A stretch of DNA of 59,644 nucleotides from an uncultured Bacilli bacterium (GCA_934131005.1 CAKOYV010000008.1:1-59644), one strand, 5' to 3'. Counted from the first letter of the stretch, positions 1 through 8,770 are shown. Numbers and translations: made by a program. The notes: a model not told the origin generated them from the letters alone.

Positions 1-10
1 TTTTTTGACA

Positions 11-1798
11 TCAATTAATCATTAATTTTTTAAATTCGTCAATTGTTTCATTAAACATATTAATAGCTGCCGATATTACTTCTTTTTTTGTTAAATCTAC
101 ACCAGCTAATTTTAAAGATTCTAGAGGAGTTTTAGTTTGACCACTGCTTAAAAACTTTTTATAATTATCTACTGCAGTTTTGTCTCCAGATAAAATGTCA
201 TTTACAATATGACATGCTGCTGATAAACCAGTTGCATATTTATAAACATAAAAATTGTAATAGAAATGTGGAACCCTTGCCCATTCATATTTTATTTTTT
301 CATCTACTATAACATTTTCTCCAAAATATATTTTATTTAAATCATAGTACTTATTACATAAATAATCTGCAGTTAGGACTTTATCATTTTCTGCTGAATT
401 ATACATGTCTTTTTCAAATTCTGCAAACATGGTTTGCCTATAAATTGTAGATTTAAATAAAGTCATTAAATTATCTAAGATAAATAACTTTTCTTGTTTA
501 TTAGTACTATTTTTCAAAAGATATTTTGCTAATAATAATTCATTTACAGTTGATGCTACTTCTGCAACGAAAATAGCGTAATCGCCATATTGATATTCAT
601 TATTTTTTCTAGTATAGTAACTATGCATAGAATGACCAGCTTCATGTGCTAATGTTGACATATCATTATACTTATCTTGATAATTTAATAAAATATATGG
701 CTCTGTATCATAACATCCACTTGAATAACCTCCTGTCCTTTTGTTTTTTGTAGGATATACATCTATCCATCTTGAATTTATTCCTTCTTTTAATATATTT
801 ACATAGTCTTCTCCTAGAGGCGATAAAGCTTTAAATACTATTTCTTTTGCTTCTTCAAAAGGATATTTTTTATCATAATTTTCAACGATTGGAGTATAAA
901 TATCGTATAAATGTAATTCATCTAGATTTAATAATTGCTTTTTTAAATCATAATATTTAAATAAAATATTTAAATTTTCTCTTACTGTGCTTATTAAATT
1001 ATTATACACAGATTCATCTACTTCATCTGGAAATAAATAACAACTTAAAACTGATGAATAATTTTTTATTTGAGAAATTGTTATATTTTCCTTAACATTA
1101 CCATAGAATGTTGATGCAAAAGTATTAATAAATTGCTCATAAGTTTTATATAAAGTATTAAAAGCATTTTTTCTGACATTTCTATCTTTTGATTCAATAT
1201 AAACAGAATAATTGGAACCTGTTAATTCAACTGATTTACCATCCTCTGTTTCAATAGTTCCAAATTTCAAGTCTGAATCTTTTAATAATTCGTATGTTTT
1301 GTAGTTATTATTACACATTTTTGTTATTGATGACAATAATTTTTCTTCTTTATCAGTTAGGGTATGATCTTTATATCTAAAAGTTCTTTTTATTGCTATT
1401 TCATATTTTAAAAGTCGAGGTTCTTCTTTATAATAATTTTCTATATCTGAATAATTGTATTTTAATATTGTGGGTGTTATAAAATACGTTTTATTGTTAA
1501 ATTTATCTACCAAATTGCTTACTTCCCCACTCAAAGTCTGATTTTTATTATTACTTGTATCCTCATCAAACAAAAGATGACTATAGATTATTAATTTATC
1601 TAGTTTTCTTGATATTTCATAGTATTTTGTTAGAGTGTTATAAAAATCGCTAGCACTTTCTTTCATTTTCTTTTCATAATTAGAAAAAGAATCTATTTCT
1701 TGTTCAACATTTTTAAATGAATTTCTAAATTCTTCTTCATTCTTAAAAATTTTACTTAAGTCCCATTTGTATTTTTCAGCTATTTGTTCTCTATTCAT
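11..1798 (-). CDS. pepF: Oligoendopeptidase F (M3B metallopeptidase)
   Basis: Cytoplasmic zinc metallopeptidase that cuts short peptides. The M3 zinc motif HEAGH lies near residues 384-388 with a downstream FVAEVAST segment that supplies the usual third-ligand glutamate region. The product is 595 residues, normal for PepF. An in-frame start 16 codons upstream exists, but the ATG at 1798 has the site AAGGAGAG and avoids overlapping ychF, so it is preferred. It lies 13 bases after ychF on the same strand, so the two are probably cotranscribed. The stop is only 10 bases from the window edge, so no terminator can be judged. Family assignment is firm; the peptide substrates are not visible from sequence. 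Confidence 0.95.
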   Translation of the reverse strand: MNREQIAEKYKWDLSKIFKNEEEFRNSFKNVEQEIDSFSNYEKKMKESASDFYNTLTKYYEISRKLDKLIIYSHLLFDEDTSNNKNQTLSGEVSNLVDKFNNKTYFITPTILKYNYSDIENYYKEEPRLLKYEIAIKRTFRYKDHTLTDKEEKLLSSITKMCNNNYKTYELLKDSDLKFGTIETEDGKSVELTGSNYSVYIESKDRNVRKNAFNTLYKTYEQFINTFASTFYGNVKENITISQIKNYSSVLSCYLFPDEVDESVYNNLISTVRENLNILFKYYDLKKQLLNLDELHLYDIYTPIVENYDKKYPFEEAKEIVFKALSPLGEDYVNILKEGINSRWIDVYPTKNKRTGGYSSGCYDTEPYILLNYQDKYNDMSTLAHEAGHSMHSYYTRKNNEYQYGDYAIFVAEVASTVNELLLAKYLLKNSTNKQEKLFILDNLMTLFKSTIYRQTMFAEFEKDMYNSAENDKVLTADYLCNKYYDLNKIYFGENVIVDEKIKYEWARVPHFYYNFYVYKYATGLSAACHIVNDILSGDKTAVDNYKKFLSSGQTKTPLESLKLAGVDLTKKEVISAAINMFNETIDEFKKLMIN

Positions 1799-1811
1799 TA
1801 TTCTCTCCTTT

Positions 1812-2912
1812 TTAAACATTAAATCTAAAATGGCAGATATCACCATCTTGCATGATATATTCTTTGCCTTCTAGGCGCATTTTTCCAGCTTCTTTGACTT
1901 TTAGTTCATTACCACAAGAAATTAGGTCCTGATAACTCATAACTTCGGCTCTAATGAAGCCTTTTTCAAAATCAGTATGGATAAGTCCGGCACATGCTGG
2001 AGCTTTCATGCCTTTTCTAAATGTCCAAGCTTTTACTTCATCTGGACCGACAGTGAAGTAAGTGGCTAGACCTAATAATTTATAAGTTGTTCTAATTAGA
2101 TTTGATAAACCACTTTCTTCTATACCTAATTCTTTTAAGAAGGCTGTTTTTTCATCTAAATCTAATTCTGCCAATTCACTTTCTATTTTCGCACAAATTG
2201 GAACAACTAGAGAATTTTCTTTGGAAGCGTAATTCTTTACTTGCTCAACGTAATTATTTGTTCCATTCATGATATCTTCTTCGCTTACGTTGGCAACATA
2301 GATAATTGGCTTAGCAGTTATTAAACGAAAGCCTGATAATATTTTTTTCTCTTCTTCTGTAAAGTCTAATTTTCTAATAGGAATATTTTTCTCTAAAGTA
2401 TCCTTTATACGAAGTAGTAAGTTATATTCCATTAAATCATCTTTATTCTTCGAACTTTGGGCTTTTTTGGCGATTTTATTAATTCTATTAACAATTATTT
2501 CTAAGTCAGAAAAAATTAGTTCTAAATTTATAATTTCAATATCTCTTATTGGATCTACATTACCATCAACATGAATTATATTTTTATCATCAAAGCAACG
2601 TACTACTTCGACTATAGCATCTACTTCTCTTATATGAGAAAGGAATTTATTGCCTAATCCTTCACCTGTTGATGCTCCTTGTACTAGTCCTGCTATATCT
2701 GTAAATTCAAATGTAGTTGGAATTGTTTTGTTTGGATTATACATCTTTTCTAATTGTTCTACTCTCTTATCAGGAACGATAACTGTTCCTACATTTGGTT
2801 CTATTGTTGCAAACGGATAATTTGCGGCTAAAATCTCTTGCTTAGTTATAGCATTAAATAATGTGGATTTGCCTACGTTTGGTAATCCAACTATACCTGC
2901 TGTTAAACTCAT
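1812..2912 (-). CDS. ychF: Redox-regulated P-loop ATPase YchF (OLA1 family)
   Basis: Ribosome- and stress-associated P-loop protein of the Obg/YchF class. The G1 loop GLPNVGKST is at the N terminus, the G3 region DIAGLVQGAS follows, and the C-terminal TGS-like domain ends in the typical acidic and aromatic tail (DGDICHFRFNV). The length of 366 residues is exactly that of the family. The ATG is preceded by AGAAAGAAGGAA and, about 25 bases upstream, by an extended -10 TGCTATAAT. It heads a two-gene unit with pepF. Members of this family prefer ATP to GTP; that is family knowledge and was not deduced here. Confidence 0.97.
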   Translation of the reverse strand: MSLTAGIVGLPNVGKSTLFNAITKQEILAANYPFATIEPNVGTVIVPDKRVEQLEKMYNPNKTIPTTFEFTDIAGLVQGASTGEGLGNKFLSHIREVDAIVEVVRCFDDKNIIHVDGNVDPIRDIEIINLELIFSDLEIIVNRINKIAKKAQSSKNKDDLMEYNLLLRIKDTLEKNIPIRKLDFTEEEKKILSGFRLITAKPIIYVANVSEEDIMNGTNNYVEQVKNYASKENSLVVPICAKIESELAELDLDEKTAFLKELGIEESGLSNLIRTTYKLLGLATYFTVGPDEVKAWTFRKGMKAPACAGLIHTDFEKGFIRAEVMSYQDLISCGNELKVKEAGKMRLEGKEYIMQDGDICHFRFNV

Positions 2913-2935
2913 ATTATTCCTTCTTTCTTTTGTTT

Positions 2936-2941
2936 ATTATA
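2936..2941 (-). promoter_or_regulatory. Extended -10 promoter for ychF-pepF
   Basis: The minus strand reads TGC then TATAAT just upstream of ychF. No good -35 is seen at 17 bases, so this looks like an extended -10 promoter. It lies directly after the terminator of the upstream transporter gene. Confidence 0.55.
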
Positions 2942-2959
2942 GCATATTTGAATATAAAA

Positions 2960-2984
2960 AAGAAGACTGATTATCAATCTTCTT
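2960..2984 (-). terminator. Intrinsic terminator of the AbgT-like gene
   Basis: Arms AAGAAGATTGA and TCAGTCTTCTT (minus strand) pair over 11 bp with a 3-base loop and are followed by T6. The stop codon of the transporter lies in the first arm. Confidence 0.8.
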
Positions 2985-4536
2985 ATAAGGTTACATTTGT
3001 GTGGATTCCAATTGGAATACCTAGAAAATAGAATACTATTACAATTGCTAGCCAAAGAATAGTGAACGCTATTGTATATGGAGTCATTAATGATATGGCT
3101 CTTGAAATAGTAACTGTATCATCTTTCTTTTTGTTATATATTTGTAGAAAACCAATTAGAATTACAAAGTATGAAAACAATGGAGTTATTCCTCTTAGAG
3201 AGCTATCAGCTGCTCTAAAGACTGCTTGGGCAAATTCTGGTGTTAGAGAACTTTGCATAAACATTGGAACAATTACTGGTGATAGGATAGCCCATTTTGT
3301 AGCAGAAGCTGGTACTAAAAGGCTTGATAACGCTACCACTAAAAATGTTGTTAATACTAGGACAATTCCTGTTAATTCTAAATTACCAACTAGATTAGTT
3401 ATATAAGATACAATAAATATTCCAATATTTGTTTGTTTAAATATTAAACAAAATTGAGCAGCAAAGAATATTAGAACTAGTAGTGATGATAAATCTTTTA
3501 AATAGTAATTCATTCCATCGACAAAATCACGGTTATTTTTTATTGTTTTGACACGAAGACCATATACTAATCCTGCAATCATTAGAATGAAACTAAAGAT
3601 AAATACTGCTCCTTGATAGAAGTAAGATTTTTCACCAAATAATTGAGTTACATAACTTGAATCTTTTAGATATAATAGTAATCCAGAAAAAGGTAAGCCT
3701 GGTATTATACAGTAAATGATAGGAATAATAATTAAGAAAATGGCTATTATGGCTATTATTAAACCTTTCATTTCTGTTTTGGTTGTTTCATGTTTTATTT
3801 CTTCTATTTCGTCTTCATCAAAAGTATATTTTCCCAGTTTAGGAATGATTATTTTTTCTGTTACAATCATACCAACGTATGCTATTAAGAAAGTACTTAC
3901 TAGCATGAAGACTAAATTACTATTAGAATACATTTTATATGTTGCATCTAAGATAGTGGTAGCTTTCTTGGTATAGGGGATTAAGTTACTATCTAGGGAG
4001 TTTGCAATAATATTAGCACCATAACCAAAAGTTATTCCTGAGAAAGCAGCACATATACCAGCTGATGGATGTCTTCCTAGGTCTCTAAATAGTATAGCTG
4101 CTAATGGTATTAGGATTACATAGCCAACATCGTAAAACATTGCTGAGATAACACCTAGTAAGACTATCATAAATGTTAAAAATTTACGAGGGAATATTTT
4201 AGATATTACTTTATTTAGGGTATTTAAAAAGCCTGATTTATATGCTACTCCTATTCCCATAAGCCCTAGTATTAATGTTCCTAGAGGAGTAAAATTAGTA
4301 AAATTAGTTAAAAAATTACTAATTAAATATTGGATTCCTGTTCTATTAAATAAATTATTTATACTTATAACTTGAGTTTCTAATTCTCCCGAGACAGAAT
4401 TAACTGTATAATAATTGGACTCAAGATTTAAAATTCCTCCAACACTACTTATAATCATAACAATTATTGTTAAGAGAAAGAATACTAATGCTGGATGGAG
4501 TTTAGTTCTCTTAATTTTTACTTTTTTATTCTTCAT
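2983..4536 (-). CDS. AbgT-family transporter
   Basis: Polytopic inner-membrane protein of 517 residues with about 11-13 hydrophobic segments. The N-terminal KLHPALVFFLL stretch, the FTPLGTLILGLMGIGVAYKSG segment type and the late ATKWAILSPVIVPMF segment match the AbgT (p-aminobenzoyl-glutamate transporter) family; some members of the family export sulfonamides. Start ATG at 4536 overlaps the end of the DUF951 gene by 11 bases, so translation is coupled. The true substrate cannot be read from sequence. Confidence is high for the family, low for the substrate. Confidence 0.88.
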   Translation of the reverse strand: MKNKKVKIKRTKLHPALVFFLLTIIVMIISSVGGILNLESNYYTVNSVSGELETQVISINNLFNRTGIQYLISNFLTNFTNFTPLGTLILGLMGIGVAYKSGFLNTLNKVISKIFPRKFLTFMIVLLGVISAMFYDVGYVILIPLAAILFRDLGRHPSAGICAAFSGITFGYGANIIANSLDSNLIPYTKKATTILDATYKMYSNSNLVFMLVSTFLIAYVGMIVTEKIIIPKLGKYTFDEDEIEEIKHETTKTEMKGLIIAIIAIFLIIIPIIYCIIPGLPFSGLLLYLKDSSYVTQLFGEKSYFYQGAVFIFSFILMIAGLVYGLRVKTIKNNRDFVDGMNYYLKDLSSLLVLIFFAAQFCLIFKQTNIGIFIVSYITNLVGNLELTGIVLVLTTFLVVALSSLLVPASATKWAILSPVIVPMFMQSSLTPEFAQAVFRAADSSLRGITPLFSYFVILIGFLQIYNKKKDDTVTISRAISLMTPYTIAFTILWLAIVIVFYFLGIPIGIHTNVTL

Positions 4537-4717
4537 TCTCTACCACCTTTTTAATCTTTTTATTAAATTCTACTCTAGGTAGCATTATTGTTCTTTGACA
4601 GTTTAGACATTTAATTTTTATGTCTGTTCCTATTCTTGTGATTTGCCATTTATTAGTACCACATGGATGTTGTTTTTTCATGATGACGATACTTCCTAAT
4701 TTATAGTTTTCTTTCAT
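4526..4717 (-). CDS. DUF951 small zinc-ribbon-like protein
   Basis: Small soluble protein of 63 residues. It carries the DUF951 pattern: KLGSIVIMKKQHPCG near the N terminus, a CLNC motif, and MLPRVEFNKK toward the end. The cysteines suggest metal binding, though only three are present. Function is unknown. An upstream in-frame ATG (4732) exists, but the ATG at 4717 has the site GGTGAT five bases before it. It is the first gene after a clear promoter and overlaps the transporter gene. Confidence 0.85.
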   Translation of the reverse strand: MKENYKLGSIVIMKKQHPCGTNKWQITRIGTDIKIKCLNCQRTIMLPRVEFNKKIKKVVENEE

Positions 4718-4733
4718 ATAAATCACCAACATA

Positions 4734-4762
4734 ATTATAACCTAAAACTAATTTTATGTAAA
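4734..4762 (-). promoter_or_regulatory. Sigma-A promoter for DUF951-AbgT
   Basis: Minus strand: -35 TTTACA (4757-4762), 17-base spacer, -10 TATAAT (4734-4739). Transcription would start about 10 bases before the ATG at 4717. Confidence 0.75.
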
Positions 4763-4769
4763 TAATAGA

Positions 4770-5024
4770 CTATGGGGTTTTTATTTTTTCTATTTTTAAT
4801 TTATAACCTAGAGATGCTAATATTTTTATTGTTGTTCTTAGGGAAGCTGAGTGAGTATTTTTTTCGAAGCGAGCTATATTAGGCTGACTTATTCCTGTTC
4901 TTTTTGCAAGTTCTTGTTGAGTTATTTTATTTTTTATTCTTATTTTATTAATTTGCATAATTAAATTTAATTCTTCATCAGAAATTGTTTCTTCATTTAA
5001 ATATTTTTTTACTTTTGGATTCAT
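4770..5024 (-). CDS. XRE/HigA-like helix-turn-helix protein (orphan antitoxin type)
   Basis: DNA-binding protein of 84 residues. An N-terminal helix is followed by the HTH around residues 34-55 (TQQELAKRTGISQPNIARFE), then a C-terminal strand LGYKLKIEK. This layout is common in HigA-type antitoxins and short XRE repressors. No toxin-like gene (RelE/HigB type) lies on either side: the neighbours are trmL and the DUF951 gene. The Shine-Dalgarno site is AAGGAGGAAAT. It may be a solitary regulator or an antitoxin whose partner was lost. Confidence 0.85.
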   Translation of the reverse strand: MNPKVKKYLNEETISDEELNLIMQINKIRIKNKITQQELAKRTGISQPNIARFEKNTHSASLRTTIKILASLGYKLKIEKIKTP

Positions 5025-5042
5025 ATTTCCTCCTTATTTAAA

Positions 5043-5069
5043 AAGACTAGTCTTCTAATAACCAGTCTT
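5043..5069 (-). terminator. Intrinsic terminator of trmL
   Basis: Minus strand arms AAGACTGG and CTAGTCTT (8 bp, one G-T pair) are followed by T5. The trmL stop codon is inside the structure. Confidence 0.65.
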
Positions 5070-5556
5070 CTCCTTTTTGAGTTTCTACCTTTGATAGTCC
5101 AGGATAATTTTGTTGTCTTAATACTTCATAAGCGGCAATTGCAACACAGTTAGATAAATTTAGAGCGCGTACATTGGTACTTGTTGGAATTCTTATACAT
5201 TTATCTATTTGATCTTTTAGAATAGTTTTAGGAATTCCTGTTGATTCTTTACCAAAGATTAGATATATATTTTTGGTTGAATCATGAAAATCAAATTCAG
5301 GTTGAGGCTTTTTTCCATACCTTGTAAAGAAATAATAATCACCTTCATTTTTACTTGCAAAATCAGCAAAAGATGGATAGATGATATAGTTTAATTTATC
5401 TATATAATTGACTCCACATCTTTTAACAGTTTTATCATTTATTTTAAAGCCTAATGGTTCAATTAGATGAAGAGTAGCATTGGTAGCTACACAAGTACGC
5501 ATAATATTTCCTGTATTTTGAGGTATTTCTGGTTCATATAATACAATATTAATCAA
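5047..5556 (-). CDS. trmL: tRNA (cytidine/uridine-34 2'-O)-methyltransferase TrmL
   Basis: SPOUT-class methyltransferase that modifies the wobble base of tRNA-Leu. It opens with INIVLYEPEIPQNTGNI, and the C-terminal knot contains LIFGKESTGIP and IPTSTNVRALNLSNCVAIA, the signature of the family. The start is not ATG: a TTG at 5556 lies 9 bases after GGGG and gives the family's usual N terminus; a TTG at 5571 is an alternative without a ribosome site. It overlaps the end of the upstream thioredoxin-like gene by 8 bases, which suggests coupling. Confidence 0.92.
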   Translation of the reverse strand: MINIVLYEPEIPQNTGNIMRTCVATNATLHLIEPLGFKINDKTVKRCGVNYIDKLNYIIYPSFADFASKNEGDYYFFTRYGKKPQPEFDFHDSTKNIYLIFGKESTGIPKTILKDQIDKCIRIPTSTNVRALNLSNCVAIAAYEVLRQQNYPGLSKVETQKGEDWLLED

Positions 5557-6049
5557 TGTCAGTTGCCCCAATTCTATTTAAGTATTTAATAACTTTTTTG
5601 GGATTATAATTATTTTTAGAAATACTATAAGTAGCTGTTATTTTACCATCTGTATATACAATTATGTAAGGTAGATTTTTATCTATTTTTAATTTACTAA
5701 AAAGTGCTTCTTGATCTTCATTAGTTATATCTAAGTATAACATTGATTTATTTAGACCATTATCTAAAACGATATTTTTGAATGATGATTCAAATTTAGT
5801 TGTTTGCTCATTTCCTAGGGCTGATACGTATATAATTGCATTTTTATTTTCAATAATATAATCATCTAATTCATTATAATTAATAACTGTTAAATAATCA
5901 TTCATAATGCTTATGTTCGATTTTGTTTGTTTATATGTTTCATACCATCTATACATGTAGAATAATATTAATATAGATACTAATATTATTAGTAGTAATA
6001 TAATATAATTTTTTAGAGGTATTTGTTTTTCTTTTTTTTGGATATTCAT
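5549..6049 (-). CDS. Membrane-anchored thioredoxin-fold-like protein lacking CXXC
   Basis: Protein of 166 residues with a charged N terminus, one transmembrane segment (about residues 15-33), then an external domain. The domain pattern resembles thioredoxin: strand IIYVSALG, helix, MLYLDITNED, then LPYIIVYTDGKI with the cis-proline position. There is no CXXC pair and no cysteine where the redox site should be, so redox activity is unlikely. It sits upstream of and overlaps trmL. The Shine-Dalgarno site is GGAGATGA. A role as a binding or bacteriocin-transport-type accessory protein is possible but unproven. Confidence 0.7.
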   Translation of the reverse strand: MNIQKKEKQIPLKNYIILLLIILVSILILFYMYRWYETYKQTKSNISIMNDYLTVINYNELDDYIIENKNAIIYVSALGNEQTTKFESSFKNIVLDNGLNKSMLYLDITNEDQEALFSKLKIDKNLPYIIVYTDGKITATYSISKNNYNPKKVIKYLNRIGATDID

Positions 6050-6284
6050 ATAATCATCTCCATAATGATAATTTTAACAGGAATATTATTTTTTGTAAAT
6101 ATTTTTACAATAAATAATATGAAAAATAGTTATAAATATGTTTTTTTAAAAAGATATCTTTCAGAAAGCATACGAATTAGTTAACTATTGTTTTAATTTT
6201 TGCATTTTATCTTTATTTTGTTGACATTTTTGTGTAAAATTTAAAGTTAATTTTAGGATTTTTATTATAATTAAAATTTTTTTG

Positions 6285-6293
6285 TGCTATACT
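6285..6293 (+). promoter_or_regulatory. Extended -10 promoter for queH
   Basis: TGC followed by TATACT, with no clear -35 at 17 bases. The predicted start of transcription is near 6300, which leaves an extremely short leader in front of queH. The preceding 230 bases (6050-6284) are A+T-rich with no gene or riboswitch recognised. Confidence 0.55.
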
Positions 6294-6309
6294 TAAATTG
6301 GTGGTTAAG

Positions 6310-6918
6310 TTGGAGTTGAATTATAGTAAATTATTAGATCAAAAATTAGAAAAAATTTATAATAGTGGTGTTATTCCACGGTTGTTATTGCACAGTTGTT
6401 GTGCGCCTTGTTCTTCATATGTAATTGAATATTTATCCAAATATTTTAAGATTACTATTTTTTACTATAATCCAAATATTTCTCCAAAGGATGAATATTT
6501 AAAAAGAAAAGAAGAACAAATTAGACTTATTAAAGAAATGAAGACAGTTAATAAGGTTGATATTATTGATTGTGATTATGATAATGATAAGTTTGAAGAA
6601 AAAATTAAGGGACTAGAGAATGAAGTTGAAGGTGGTAGTCGATGTTTAGTTTGTTTTAGACTTCGATTAGAAAAAACGGCAAGGATGGCTTCTAAGTTGG
6701 GATATGATTATTTTGCAACAACACTTACTGTTAGTCCTTATAAAAATTGTAAATTAATTAATAAGATAGGTATAGAATTGCAAGATTTTTATAATATTAA
6801 TTATATAGAGTCTGATTTTAAGAAGAAAAACGGCTACAAACGTTCTATTGAATTATCTAAAATTTATAATTTATATAGACAAAATTATTGTGGTTGTAAG
6901 TATTCAAGGAGAGATTGA
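6310..6918 (+). CDS. queH: Epoxyqueuosine reductase QueH
   Basis: Catalyses the last step of queuosine synthesis in tRNA, reducing epoxyqueuosine. Cysteine motifs of the QueH (DUF208) family are present: LLLHSCCAPCSSY near the N terminus, RCLVCFRLRL in the middle, and YCGC near the end, which hold the iron-sulfur and metal sites. The length is about 200 residues. No ATG is available. A TTG at 6310 lies 5 bases after GGTGG and is preferred; TTG 6298, GTG 6301 and TTG 6316 are alternatives, and 6298 would precede the predicted transcript start. No other queuosine gene is in the window. Confidence 0.92.
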   Translation: MELNYSKLLDQKLEKIYNSGVIPRLLLHSCCAPCSSYVIEYLSKYFKITIFYYNPNISPKDEYLKRKEEQIRLIKEMKTVNKVDIIDCDYDNDKFEEKIKGLENEVEGGSRCLVCFRLRLEKTARMASKLGYDYFATTLTVSPYKNCKLINKIGIELQDFYNINYIESDFKKKNGYKRSIELSKIYNLYRQNYCGCKYSRRD

Positions 6919-6954
6919 GATGTAGGAAAAAATAAATGATTGGGGTGGTGTTTT

Positions 6955-7881
6955 ATGACTTGTAATTTTACTAATACTAGTGGTTTAGGTGTGTTATTAA
7001 ATAATAAATTTAAATTGTTTAATAATAAAAAAGGTAATGAAAAGAAGAAAAAAAGAGAAGAATTTCAAGAAAGATTAGGTTTTTTAAGTGTTGAGGAAGT
7101 TAATCGTTTTATTATAACAACAGTAAACTGGTATAATCATAGATTTAGTGATGATTATTTAGATGATGATGAGCGAGGTAATGTTTTTATAAAAGTTGTT
7201 GATAATGTTGCTAATAATAGTGAAAATATGACTTTTTCAGAATTAAATAATCGTTTATCTGAAGTTACTAAAAATTCTTTGAAATGTAGATATATAGGCG
7301 ATGTACGTACACCTAATTTTGTAGATACGTCTAGAGAGAATATTAATATTCCTTATATATGTATTAAGATAACAAAATTAAATACTTTAATGGAATTATT
7401 ATTAAAAAAGAAACAGGCTGATGAATGTGTTGTTATTGCTAATCCCAATAATGGACAGATTATAGATATCCAAAATAGTGGTGAAAATTTCTTGCCAAAA
7501 GCTGTTTTTGATAACTATGATAAATTAAGTTTAGATAATTTATTATTTATCTTAAAACGTTATAGTGCTGAGGATATTGATTTAGATAATCTAGAGGAAT
7601 GTGTTAAGAGACGTAATAAGGATATTAAAATTAGAGATAAAATTGTTGATTTTATTAGTAAGAGATTAATTGAGGAAGATTCTGTTGATAAAGATAATCA
7701 TAAGTATGGTAACATGCGCGCTAATGCTTTTGTATGTGATTTTAAATCAGCATATAATCAATCTTCTCATTTTGGAATTAGCAATGATGAGGCAGTCAAA
7801 TTAATGACGGATAAAAATATTAAAAAAGGTAAAACTAGAATATTAAAAAAGACTATTAATGAAGATAGCGAGGCTTCATAA
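6955..7881 (+). CDS. Hypothetical protein, soluble, lineage-specific
   Basis: I do not recognise this 308-residue protein. It is soluble and polar with a lysine-rich patch (about residues 25-38, KKGNEKKKKREE), followed by a mixed helix and strand region and a basic C terminus. There is no signal peptide or transmembrane segment, and no enzyme motif is evident. The start ATG at 6955 follows GGGGTGGTG, the same unusual type of ribosome site as the large gene at 54129. It lies 36 bases after queH on the same strand. Its last codons form the first arm of a strong bidirectional terminator. Confidence 0.8.
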   Translation: MTCNFTNTSGLGVLLNNKFKLFNNKKGNEKKKKREEFQERLGFLSVEEVNRFIITTVNWYNHRFSDDYLDDDERGNVFIKVVDNVANNSENMTFSELNNRLSEVTKNSLKCRYIGDVRTPNFVDTSRENINIPYICIKITKLNTLMELLLKKKQADECVVIANPNNGQIIDIQNSGENFLPKAVFDNYDKLSLDNLLFILKRYSAEDIDLDNLEECVKRRNKDIKIRDKIVDFISKRLIEEDSVDKDNHKYGNMRANAFVCDFKSAYNQSSHFGISNDEAVKLMTDKNIKKGKTRILKKTINEDSEAS

Positions 7882-7891
7882 TAGTCTTTTT
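7846..7891. terminator. Bidirectional intrinsic terminator
   Basis: AAAAAGACTATT pairs with AATAGTCTTTTT, extended by ATGAAG/CTTCAT after one bulged base. It ends the plus-strand gene at 7881 and the minus-strand gene at 7890, and both stop codons lie within or at the edge of the structure. Confidence 0.85.
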
Positions 7892-8501
7892 ATTTTACAC
7901 TTCCAATCATACTTATAATGTTATAGATATTATTTTGTTTGATATTCCAATCTTTAGAAAGTTCTTTTAGTAGCGATTCTTTTATTTTTTCTATGTTATC
8001 CTCTTCTTCTTCAAAATATTCATAATATAAGTATTTTAATGTCATTATATCTGTTGTCTTTTGTAAATAGTTTATTAGAATATCCTTTTTTTCTTTTTCG
8101 ACACGAAGTTTATTTTGATATGATTGTTTATTTATTTCTAAATATTCTATTTTTGTTAGAGGTAATTTTAATGCGTAATCATTAGCTTCTTTTTCTTCTT
8201 CAAAAATTAGACTACTTCTTTTTCTAAGAGTTCCATCCTTTGCAAATAATAAGCCTAAAGTTATTTTACCATTGGAAACAAGACATATTATTTTTTTGTA
8301 TTTTTTATTATCATTTTTTATTTTATCTATAAAGTCTTGAGATACTTTTAAAATGCTGTCTCTTAGAATTAAGATATCACTATCTGATACTCTATATAAT
8401 GATATTTTGGGAATGTTCCTTATAACATCTCCATTTTTCCATTCAAAAAAATTATAATAATTATCTTGAAAGTTTAATACTATGTCATAAATATAGTTCA
8501 T
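7890..8501 (-). CDS. Hypothetical protein, conserved-looking
   Basis: Soluble protein of 203 residues. An N-terminal mixed domain (MNYIYDIVLNF, then FFEWKNGDVIRNIP) is followed by helical, charged segments from about residue 105. It faintly resembles the DUF3603-type Bacilli proteins at the N terminus, but I cannot confirm this. No transmembrane segment or catalytic motif is seen. The start has the site AAAGGAGA and overlaps the upstream two-helix membrane protein gene, so the pair is likely cotranslated. Confidence 0.75.
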   Translation of the reverse strand: MNYIYDIVLNFQDNYYNFFEWKNGDVIRNIPKISLYRVSDSDILILRDSILKVSQDFIDKIKNDNKKYKKIICLVSNGKITLGLLFAKDGTLRKRSSLIFEEEKEANDYALKLPLTKIEYLEINKQSYQNKLRVEKEKKDILINYLQKTTDIMTLKYLYYEYFEEEEDNIEKIKESLLKELSKDWNIKQNNIYNIISMIGSVK

Positions 8502-8706
8502 TTTTTTTATCTCCTTTAGTCATTAAGGTTATGATGATGATTATGATTCCTATTAGAGCGTAGTAGCATTCTACTCTTCTAATTATAAAATTTACATAAA
8601 ATGAAAAATTATACCCTAAAGTTAAGAGATTTAAATATAATATTATGAATGTATTGCCTATTACTAGTAGTGCGAATCCTACTAAAAAGAAAAAAATACG
8701 CGTCAA
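8485..8706 (-). CDS. Small two-helix membrane protein
   Basis: A 73-residue protein with two strongly hydrophobic segments (about residues 4-26 and 47-64) and a short lysine-rich tail. The start is TTG at 8706, five bases after AGGTGA; a GTG nine bases upstream would lie inside that ribosome site. The gene end overlaps the next start by 17 bases. Function unknown; it probably acts with the downstream hypothetical protein. Confidence 0.6.
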   Translation of the reverse strand: MTRIFFFLVGFALLVIGNTFIILYLNLLTLGYNFSFYVNFIIRRVECYYALIGIIIIIITLMTKGDKKNELYL

Positions 8707-8770
8707 TAGAATCACCTAATAAATATTATTCTTTATTAATTGATTAAAGACACATATTTTATTTTTTAAT

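Noticed and set aside
6050..6284. Possible preQ1 riboswitch upstream of queH
   Set aside because: No preQ1 aptamer sequence or following terminator could be found in this segment.
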